The notes beneath the pieces were generated by a model that ran no database searches, was not told the origin of the DNA, and was given only the letters and a program-made list of their open reading frames with translations. From a virus, in IMG/VR virus record IMGVR_UViG_3300042691_017620, positions 1-36,084 of that record: a stretch of DNA of 36,084 bases; one strand, 5' to 3'. Position 1 is the stretch's first letter. Each line of letters starts with the position of its first letter. This document shows positions 7,265-16,200 of this stretch, piece after piece. Made by a program: the position numbers and the translations under genes.

Positions 7265-7660
7265 TTACATTCCACCGAATAGAAATACATCATCAAAAGT
7301 TGCTGTACTGGCTAATTTATCATCTGTCACTGAACCAGCAGCAAGTGCAGTAGTAGTTACAGAACCGGCCAACAATTGACTTGCAGATACTAGACTATAT
7401 GTTATAACACTTGTTGCCAAATAAGTAATTGTAATATTATTTTCACTTAGACTAGGTGGTTCAGTAAAAGTTAGAATGCCATTTGTGGCCGAATAAGAAT
7501 CGCCTGGAGTTTGCAAGACACCATTAACTACAACAGCCAGAGTATTAGCATCACTAATATTTCTACTCAAGGTAAATTGAGTGCAGGCACCTGTACCACT
7601 AAACTTTTGAGCCAACAGTGTATAGTTATTAATCTCTGGTGGATTACCTAGGTAGGCCAT
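7265..7660 (-). CDS. Free-standing fibre head-domain-like protein (MAY family, copy 1)
   Basis: 131 residues. MAYLGNPPEINNYTLLAQKF, then CTQFTLSRNISDANTLAVVV, NGVLQTPGDSYSATNG and ENNITITYLA form a classic fibre head domain. A GSVTTTALAAGSVTDDKLAS linker, the usual entry to a fibre shaft, and a C-terminal DDVFLFGGM follow. The protein stops there, so it is either a reduced fibre or an adaptor. It overlaps the stop of the 110-aa gene by one base (TAATG) and is coupled to it. Paralogous to 6092-6457. Confidence 0.7.
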   Translation of the reverse strand: MAYLGNPPEINNYTLLAQKFSGTGACTQFTLSRNISDANTLAVVVNGVLQTPGDSYSATNGILTFTEPPSLSENNITITYLATSVITYSLVSASQLLAGSVTTTALAAGSVTDDKLASTATFDDVFLFGGM

Positions 7661-7992
7661 TAACTTATCTCCAGAACCGATAAAATGACATCACCTGAGG
7701 AAGCAACTGAAGTATTTACCTGTAAGTAATCTCCTGCTTCCAAAACAAATTTCTGATCACCACCAATAGGCACCAATGCACCACCGGGTGCGATTGTCGC
7801 ATCTTTAATCATGAATACGTTACTCGTAATTGATCCACCACTCAAAATAACACTAGCGGTAATAGGAGTAGTAATCATGTTCGCTATTGACATACCAATA
7901 ACGGTAGCTTGAACACCCGCTGCAGCAGCATAGACATTTGTTGATGTAGTTCCTACTGACTTTAAAGTGAAATTCTTAAAAGTATTAGCCAT
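7660..7992 (-). CDS. Small virion beta-sandwich protein (copy 1 of 3 in this locus)
   Basis: 110 residues. MANTFKNFTLKSVGTTSTNV, VQATVIGMSIANMITTPITA, FMIKDATIAPGGALVPIGGD and a KFVLEAGDYLQVNTSVASSG/VILSVLEIS end. The VIGxSIAN, PxGxxLxxxGGDQKxxLExGD and SVLEI elements define a small structural family frequent in aquatic T4-like phages. First gene behind a perfect TATAAATA late promoter, with AGAGGA as ribosome site, so probably made in quantity late in infection. Function beyond a virion structural role is unknown. Confidence 0.7.
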   Translation of the reverse strand: MANTFKNFTLKSVGTTSTNVYAAAAGVQATVIGMSIANMITTPITASVILSGGSITSNVFMIKDATIAPGGALVPIGGDQKFVLEAGDYLQVNTSVASSGDVILSVLEIS

Positions 7993-8011
7993 TGAATCCT
8001 CTGTTTTTCTT

Positions 8012-8027
8012 TATTTATCTATTTATA
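8012..8027 (-). promoter_or_regulatory. T4-type late promoter, perfect TATAAATA plus GATAAATA
   Basis: Minus strand: TATAAATA at 8020-8027, identical to the T4 late consensus, followed at 8012-8019 by GATAAATA. The ATG at 7992 lies 19-27 nt further on with an AGAGGA ribosome site between. This is the clearest promoter in the window and would drive the six-gene cassette and the polyglycine genes. Confidence 0.75.
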
Positions 8028-10046
8028 TCAACCAAGTGCAATCGCAAAGGCAATTGAGGAGTCAATAGCCGCCGAAATTGTGGTATAAATTGCATTATTT
8101 GCTGCACCCGTAATCTGTGTCACACCAGTAATTTTTCCTGTTACATTAACGTTACCAGCAGAAATATTACTTACAACATTAGCATTTCCAGAAACATCTA
8201 AATTGGTGCCAACGTTGATTCTGCCTCCAACATTCAAGTCCTCAAACCCACCGACAGATAACGTAGTATTGCCTGCAATCGTCAGGTTACCGTAGATGAA
8301 TGTATCACCACCAATGAATGCATTACTTGTGACATTCACTACGGCAATATTGCCTCTTACAACCAAACTACTAGTATTTACACTACTAGTATTTACGGTT
8401 CCTGGAACTATCACATTACTATTAAGAAATGCAACGTTAGCAATATTGGCAGACTGAGCTACAATGCTATTAGCAACATTCAGTGTAGTAGAAATATTAG
8501 CACGAAGAATGTTACTAGTTACAGTTATATTATTGGTTGTTATGAGATCAGGTACAAAAATATCATTATTAATTATAGCAACGTTAGCAATGTTAGCTGA
8601 TTGTGCTACGATGCTGTTAGCCACATTTAATGTGGTGGAAATATTAGCACGAAGAATGTTACTAGTTACAGTTATATTATTGGTTGTTATGAGATCAGGT
8701 ACAAAAATATCACTATTAATTATAGCAACGTTAGCAATATTGGCAGACTGAGCTACAATACTGTTAGCCACATTTAATGTGGTGGAAATATTAGCACGAA
8801 GAATGTTACCACTTATAGTTACATTACCACTTACAGTTACATTACCACTTACAGTTACATTACCAGGTACCGTAAGGTTATTATTAAGGAGTCCAATGTT
8901 TGCAATGTTAGCTGATTGTGCTACGATGCTGTTAGCCACATTTAGTGTTGTGGAGATATTAGCACGAACAATATTACTAAGTATAGTTAAATTATTAGTG
9001 GTTAAAATACCAGGTACAGAAAGATTACTGTTGAGTAATCCAATGTTAGCAATATTAGCTAATGGTGCTACAATACTACTACCAACGTTTAGTGTATTAG
9101 TAACGTTGACAGTTGTAATGTTACTGTTTACAGTTATATTATTAGTTGTTATAAGATCAGGTACAAAAATATCACTATTAATTATAGCAACATTTGCGAT
9201 GTTAGCTGACTGAGCTACAATACTATTAGCAACGTTTAGTGTTGTGGAGATATTAGCACGAAGAATATTGCTAAGTATAATTAAATTGTTAGTTGTTATG
9301 GTACTAGGCACAGAAAGATTACTGTTGAGTAATCCAATGTTAGCAATATTGGCTAATGGTGCTACAATACTACTACCGACATTCAGAGTATTAGTAACGT
9401 TAACAGTTAAAATGTTAGCGGTTACAGTTACATTAGCAAGAGTGGTATTTTGAGTAACAGCAAGATTACCACTAATTGAAGTATTTCGAGTAACGATAAG
9501 GTTATTACTAATTGAAACATTGGATACAACAATAAGATTGCCAGTAAGTGTTGTACCTTGAGTAACATTTAGGGTGTTAGCAATAAGTACACTACCAGCA
9601 ACATTCACATCATCAAAACCAAACGTGTCTAATGTTACGTTCCCAGATACAATTAGATTACCTGAAATAAATGTATCACCACCAACGGCTAATGTATTTG
9701 TCACATTTAACGTATTGACATTTCCAGTAACTACAACATTACCAAATGTCAAATTACTGATTGTAGCACCACTAAATGTTAAATTACCGTTACCTACAAC
9801 ACTACCCGAAATTAAAGAAATGTTAGCAAGGTTAGCAGTGTTAGCTCGCAGCGTATTAATATTTGCCCGAGTTCGTACATTTAAAGATGCATCACCACCT
9901 TCAATAAACAAAGATGTATTAGCAATAAATCCAGCACCACCGCCGCCTATATTATCGGTAAGTAAATTAGAAAGATTAACTAACGTTGATGTTGTTGTTA
10001 ACCATTCTTGAAACGTATTAGCAGTAGATAAGTTATTAATTGCCAT
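8028..10046 (-). CDS. Beta-repeat tail fibre protein, 672 aa
   Basis: An N-terminal segment (residues 1-40, AINNLSTANTFQEWLTTTST, then GGGGAGF) is followed by a long asparagine/threonine/valine-rich shaft. Residues 212-566 hold seven copies of a roughly 49-residue unit (TLNVANSIVAQSANIAN core). These are flanked on both sides by a related VGGDTFISGNL/GFDDVNVAGS module (residues 116-160 and 572-617). The short C-terminal tip (VTGKITGVTQITGAANNAIY onward) looks like a trimerisation or cap segment. The NVTVSGN and GNLIV motifs suggest a beta-helical fibrous shaft. The start overlaps the preceding coiled-coil gene by 11 nt. No receptor-binding tip or enzymatic domain is recognised. Confidence 0.8.
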   Translation of the reverse strand: MAINNLSTANTFQEWLTTTSTLVNLSNLLTDNIGGGGAGFIANTSLFIEGGDASLNVRTRANINTLRANTANLANISLISGSVVGNGNLTFSGATISNLTFGNVVVTGNVNTLNVTNTLAVGGDTFISGNLIVSGNVTLDTFGFDDVNVAGSVLIANTLNVTQGTTLTGNLIVVSNVSISNNLIVTRNTSISGNLAVTQNTTLANVTVTANILTVNVTNTLNVGSSIVAPLANIANIGLLNSNLSVPSTITTNNLIILSNILRANISTTLNVANSIVAQSANIANVAIINSDIFVPDLITTNNITVNSNITTVNVTNTLNVGSSIVAPLANIANIGLLNSNLSVPGILTTNNLTILSNIVRANISTTLNVANSIVAQSANIANIGLLNNNLTVPGNVTVSGNVTVSGNVTISGNILRANISTTLNVANSIVAQSANIANVAIINSDIFVPDLITTNNITVTSNILRANISTTLNVANSIVAQSANIANVAIINNDIFVPDLITTNNITVTSNILRANISTTLNVANSIVAQSANIANVAFLNSNVIVPGTVNTSSVNTSSLVVRGNIAVVNVTSNAFIGGDTFIYGNLTIAGNTTLSVGGFEDLNVGGRINVGTNLDVSGNANVVSNISAGNVNVTGKITGVTQITGAANNAIYTTISAAIDSSIAFAIALG
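8349..9413 (-). repeat. Seven-copy 147-bp repeat array in fibre gene
   Basis: The copies encode about 49 residues each, and the 147-bp period is seen exactly between 8534 and 8681. Two sequence types occur. Type A carries VNVTNTLNVGSSIVAPLANI, type B carries RANISTTLNVANSIVAQSAN. Order from the N-terminus: A, B, A, B/A hybrid, B, B, B-variant. Confidence 0.85.
8805..8858 (-). repeat. Three 18-bp tandem repeats encoding the hexapeptide VTVSGN
   Basis: 8823-8840 and 8841-8858 are identical 18-mers; 8805-8822 differs by two bases. They encode (VTVSGN)-type hexapeptides inside repeat copy 4, lengthening it relative to the other copies. Confidence 0.85.
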
Positions 10047-10272
10047 CTTGGGTTCTCATTTGTACGATTTGTTTTAACAAATCTTTTATTTCTGTTATAT
10101 CTTTTTCTAGATTGACTACTTTTTCTTGCATGGTTTGCTTTTCTTGAAGTTCTTTAAGTTTCAAATCTCTTTCAGTATAATAAGCAATTAACTCTTCACG
10201 GTTAGTATTTAACAGTGCTCTATTATCAATATCTCTAACTAAATTAGGATTAGATTCTATCTGTACGTACAT
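10036..10272 (-). CDS. Small coiled-coil protein, 78 aa, unknown function
   Basis: The N-terminus MYVQIESNPNLVRDIDNRAL, with NTNREELIAYYTERDLKLKE, is typical of short proteins found next to structural genes in aquatic T4-like phages. Residues 40-72 are strongly charged with heptad-like leucine/valine/isoleucine spacing (KVVNLEKDITEIKDLLKQIV), so a coiled coil is likely. AAGGT lies before the ATG. It sits between the giant DUF4815 gene and the fibre gene and overlaps the latter by 11 nt. It may bundle or chaperone a fibre trimer, but nothing in the sequence proves this. Confidence 0.65.
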   Translation of the reverse strand: MYVQIESNPNLVRDIDNRALLNTNREELIAYYTERDLKLKELQEKQTMQEKVVNLEKDITEIKDLLKQIVQMRTQDGN

Positions 10273-10288
10273 AATTTACCTTATTTTA

Positions 10289-13200
10289 TTATACAGTAAG
10301 AGAAGTTATTGGTGTCGCTGATGAAGCAGGTAATGCAATAATACGCAAATTTGATATCTTTGGAACGTCATATGTATTTGAACCAAACAAAACTATCTTA
10401 ACTGCAAACAAGTTAAAGACATTATATGGTCCTTCACCATTTGATCCAAGATATGAAATCTTATTATCAGGAATGCCTGTTCTAAATGCTCCGGGTGCAA
10501 AGGTTAATTCAGAATAATCATCTTCATTTGCTGAAGCAAAATTCAAAGTATCTGCCATTTCTGTCATCAACTGCCAGTTATTAGTTTCAAAAGCACTTGA
10601 ATCGGATGGAGATAAGACTTTATTGTACACCAAAATTCCAGCACTTGCTGGTCGGTATGCGTCCATGTAAACACGTAAATCACCACATTCAAATCCGGAA
10701 GCAAGTTGAACTTTCTTAGTAAGATAACGTATGTTACCATTACCACCAACTGCTTTATCTTCACCATTATAGGTAATTATTGCAGTTGTACCACTAGTTG
10801 GAGCATTTGCCGCAATTGTTGGTGAAGTAACATAACCTAGTCCTCCATTGGTCGTCAAATCAATACGTGTGACAACACCACCCACAACATATCCCATTGC
10901 TGCGGCACCCGAACCACCTCCAACACCTGGTGTGATAGTGATAGCAGCATTTCCTGTATATCCAGATCCACCATTTACAATAACAAATCCATTATTTTGT
11001 AATGGCATGTTGTTAATTTTATTTTCAATTGTCAATAAATTCAAACGACTAACATCAACCATAGGTGATATATCAGGGTTAGTTGTATTTAATGTCGCAC
11101 GTAATATAAATGATGTATTACCTGTTGTTGGATTTAAAATTCTACGACCATATCCATCATTGCAAGTATAATCATCATTTGGGTAAATAGGTATTAGATC
11201 GTGTTGTCCACCCACATCCATCTCAGCCGAGAAATCATATTGAAGAGAAGTGTTAGCAACAACAGCATCAGTTGTCATTAATTGTAATACATCATATGGC
11301 ACATTTGCAGGGTATTGCGATACGTCTGCATTAAAGTAAGCATATCCAATACCGGTAGAAAATACTCGTTTTTGAATAGAGAACATCAAATCATTCAGTT
11401 GATCTGCTGACCAAGTAGAACCATTTTGTGACAAGAATAATGAACCAGTATACGGCTGTTCAGAAATCTGAGCGCTAGTTCTTAAATCTGTTGCGCCAAT
11501 TTCAGCAACAAATGCTTCGTATCCATTACTATTGGATACAAGAACAAACGAATGTTCACCAGGTAATAATAAAACAGGAACATCAAATTTAAATTCCGTG
11601 TATTTGGTTGAATCATTCATATCAGGAATTTCACAAATATTAACCTGATCTGGAGTTAATATTTTTTCTGCATACGGATATATTGTTGATGATGACGGAT
11701 ATCCATTAACCACTGGACGAAGTTGTAAAGAAACTGGAACTGAAGCATCTTTAGTTTTAAAACATACCCGAACTGAATCAATAACAGTTCCTTGCGGATA
11801 TTGTTTTGGATTAATCAAGAATGTTTGTGCAAGAGGATCGTAATAACCAACAACAACATTCTGTTGAGTATCAACAGAAGTTATAGATTTAACAGATGAT
11901 GTTGATGCTGTAAACGATTCTGTTACTGTACTTCTTACTACATTTGGAACGAATACTGTAATTGAGGTCTCTTGTTTAGTTTGCACCATACCTTGAGCAT
12001 AGAAACTTGCATCACCATTCGTGCGTGAATTTTCAATATTTCCATTTTGATCATCAATCAGACGGAATAATTTTTCACCAGTTCGGAATACATCTCCCGG
12101 AATAATGAATACTCCAGCACAAGCACCTTCTGCGGTTGTTTCTAAATTGCCTATTGAATAAACCGAATTTGAATCTGCTGGTGTTGACCAAGTTCCAGTA
12201 ATTGTTACAACACGGGTTGCTGGATCATACCCAGAAATAATGGCAGATTGACCCGCACCAGTTCCATAAACGATATAAATGGTTTGACCAATAAAGTTGG
12301 CTGCGGTCGCATTTTGTGCTCCACCTGCGTGTAGTGCAAGAGTAATTGAAGAAGCTGAACCACCAGTTGCACGTCCTGTTGTATGATACCATTTTTTAGA
12401 GATATAAGATTTGTTTGTAACATTACCTACAATGGTAATACCATTTGTTGCTGCTGTTGACCAATTTGAACCTGCTTCTGGAACTATATTAACAAGGAAT
12501 GCATTATCATTTGATGTTAAAATAACACCGGCTGTTCCTATAATATCAGTTGTTTTATAAGTTCCATCAGCTGCAGTTGCATAAATTTTTACAGTCTCAG
12601 AATTTCCAATTGTAGTTTTATACTGCAAATTATTCGTTGTCATTTGAAAACGATTAACTTTTGCAACATATTTTGATACTCTTGTATTATCAAAGAATGG
12701 ATATAAAGTTGTAAATGGCTTAAACTTTTCCGCAACTACTAAAACATTTTTCTCTCTCATATAATTTACTACACTTATGTCAACTAAACGATCACCCATT
12801 GATTTGGTTAATTGTTGAGGAACAATTTGAGAAAGAATACCTGTACGGCTAGCATTCAATGTTTGTGTTTCTTTTGTTGTTGTGGTGGTTGTAGTTGTAA
12901 CATCACCACGTTGAACTAATGCTTGACCTCTACCTTGGCCAGACCTTTCATTAGTATTTCTTTGGTTACTGACGGACTGTGAACTAGAACTACCTAAATC
13001 TTCACTTGTGGTAGTCCACTGAGTATTCCATGCACCCCATGAGGTACTTTGAATTGAGGACCACGCATCTCTTGCAGCATCACCACCAGATAGGTCAATA
13101 TTCTGCGACTCTAAACGAACATCCGATTTCCAAACATCTGAAGAAGGATCAAGTCTAATTGAACCAAGAAAATTAACTACATTAAACGGATTAATATTAA

Positions 13201-16200
13201 GAGTTTTTGACGCTCTATTTTGCATAACAAATGTTGTATTGCTTGATGCCATCATCAGTAATGGGCCATCAAGATCAGTATTATAATTTAATCTGGTATC
13301 TGCATAAAAATATGTTGAAGCAATATTATAAGAACCACGAAGTTCTCTACGCACAATATCAATTGCTGCACTAAAATCTGGAGCCGTAATTGCAGCAGAA
13401 CCTTTATCAACAAACGAGTCTACAAAAATACCATTTTTAGGTCTAGACAATCCAACCGAATCACGAACCGTTTTATCATTTTTCTGTATTGCTGTAAGTT
13501 CGGCAATTGATAATGATGTATATAATTCCAGATTTTGAATTCTTCTTTCCAGAAGTCCAATATCCTTCATTGTGTAACGACGATTATTAAATGATTGAAT
13601 TTGCGTTGATGAGGGAAATGTCAAATAAGGAGGGTAACTCAAAATATAAAGAGTCATTGCATCCGATGGTTCTGGAAGAACCACTGGATTAATTGCCGGA
13701 ATGCCTTGTAGAACATTAAACTGTCGGTTTTTGTTTAAAACGATTCTATCAATACGTGGTAAATAGTAAGAATAATTAATAATAATAGACGTACCGGGTA
13801 AAGGAATTTTTGTACCAACTCCGGATTCTTCTATATCTAAAACAAAATTATTTGCAGTAGCCGAATCAACTCCATCCTTGCGAACAGGACGAAAATCCAA
13901 ATAGTCACTAAGTTTTAATATTGCACCTGTTTGTGTAATGTAATTTGGAATCTGACCGTAATCAATACCATTTCCACCATTTTCTTGTGAACCTAACCGT
14001 GTATACGAATCAACATTAAAGAACCCTGATCCTGTTGATCTAAATCTATCATACCGAACAAGAAGAGGTCCACGTGGAGCAGTTACTCCTGGTTTCAAAA
14101 CAATTGCACTCCAATCATAATAAGAGTCTCTTTGTCCTGTACTTACAGTATAACGATCAGTTACATTAGCAGATGAAGTTAATGCATTATAATTTGCTGT
14201 AGTAATAGATGTACCATTAAAATCAAAAACTGCATTGATTGAATATACATCTGAAACAAACAAGTATTGTGGAGAATTTGGTCTCTTAACAACAAAATTT
14301 TCTGCAATTTGTGTTTGACCATCTGCTACAGCTACATAAACAGCAGCATTACCAAAAATATCTTTAGTTGCACTACCAACAGCATCAACTAAACGAGTGT
14401 TTGCTTTAGTAAATATTTTAGTTTTTGATGTAGGATTGGATGCACTAATTGTAGCATAAATGTTTGCCGTCATATCAGCACCACCATCCACTGAAATAGT
14501 ACGTGATGCAGTATCAACACTAAATTGTTGTGCTGGTACATGTTGGCCTCTTACCATTGTTGTACTACTACCAGGGTTAGTCACAATAATATCATAATAT
14601 TGTAATTCTGTTGATGATGCAGAAGCACTACCAGGATCAAGTAAAGTTTCACCAGTACCTATTGATAATGCTGAAGAAACACCACCAGTAAACGGAATGC
14701 TTTGATATAGTCTCTGATAAGTATAAACAAAATTTGATATTGTGTTATCAGCAACATTAGTTTTACCAATACGCAATAACAAAGGTTCACTTGACACTTC
14801 TTGAATAATAACTGGTTGAAAACGACCGTATCTTGCAAGTAACTGAGGATTCAAAGTCATAAGTTTTGATGCTGGAGATACATTAGCATATGCAATAGCT
14901 TGACCTAAAGTATTTCTAACAAATAAAGATTCTGCACTACCAAAAGTAGTGTTCATCACAAAACGATGATTATTACTAACTGGTGGTCCTAAAAGTGCAT
15001 CACTTAAAGTCGCAATTCTAGCATCACCGACAGTATAAGTTAATCCAATAGGTGTGCTTGGTGTTGTTGAAAGAACACTGGTACTATCGCCAATATTTGC
15101 TGCCAACTGAAATGTTGTTGAACCATTAGTGGCAATAATAAAATAAGTTTGTGCTGATGTTGATGTATTCGCATAATTTGTAATTGGAGGACCAGAAACA
15201 ATAAACGACATACCATAAAGCGAACCGATTGAAGTCGTAATAGCAGAGCCGCCAGGAGTTGCTGATAATCTAAATGTTGTTGAACCATTAGTAGCAATGA
15301 TAAAATAGGTTTGTGATGTATTTGCATAACCATTAGTAACATTACCAGTAAAGGTACCTACGGGAGCAAAACCTGGTGTGTAATATACACCTCCCACAAG
15401 AGTAGATAATATTCCTACTTGTGAGTTGGGAGTATTAGCAAGCGTAATAGATTGTCCAACTCTTAATCCTGAAAATCCTGCTGGGTAAACAAAATCACCG
15501 GTGGCACTAGTTACTCTAACATTACTTGAACCTTGTATAATAAATGTGGCATTTGATGTACCTGCTGGAACGGGTATTGTATTTTCATAAAATGTCAAAC
15601 CAGTTATGTTTGGTGTATTACTATAAGATCCGTTAGCAAAAATAGTAACGTTCTGAACGTAACCAGCACTAGAACCAGTACCGTAAACAAATATCCTTGC
15701 GTTGGCAGGACTTGATCCGGGATTAAGACCATAAGTTGAAAATGTAATCCAACTATTAACCGCTCTACCATTAGCAGTGATTGACGTTACATTAGATGTT
15801 AAATTTCCTAATACGACTAGTGCAGAAGCACCACTAACAGAAATTTGCTGTCCGGGTGTCATAACAAAAGATGTTGGAGAACAGCTAAAATCACCTGTTG
15901 TGCTAGTTATTGAAACACCTGTAGGTGAACCACCAGGACTATACGTATAATCAGTAATGGTTCTTTCAGAATTATCAGAAGGATTATCAGCTGTTGTACC
16001 AGCAGTAAATTTTAGCAACAGACCTTTATAAACATCATTGTTTGCAGCAAAACCTGTAGGCAATAAAACTGTACTTGTACCGCCTCCTAATGCAAGAACG
16101 CCAGCACCATTAGCGTGACCACATTGTGTTGAATTAATATCAGTTAAAAAAACTTTGTATGTATATGCACCACTGTCAAAAGTGTTAGCTCCAAAACTAT

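Noticed and set aside
8464-10011. Plus-strand leucine/valine-rich open frames opposite the 672-aa fibre
   Set aside because: They are low-complexity mirror images of the Asn/Thr/Val repeat codons, without start signals, and the opposite strand encodes a coherent fibre.
12850-12905. Possible slippage site at the threonine run of the DUF4815 protein
   Set aside because: The ACA/ACC/ACT codons vary, so there is no homopolymer or heptamer slippery sequence, and the frame continues intact on both sides.
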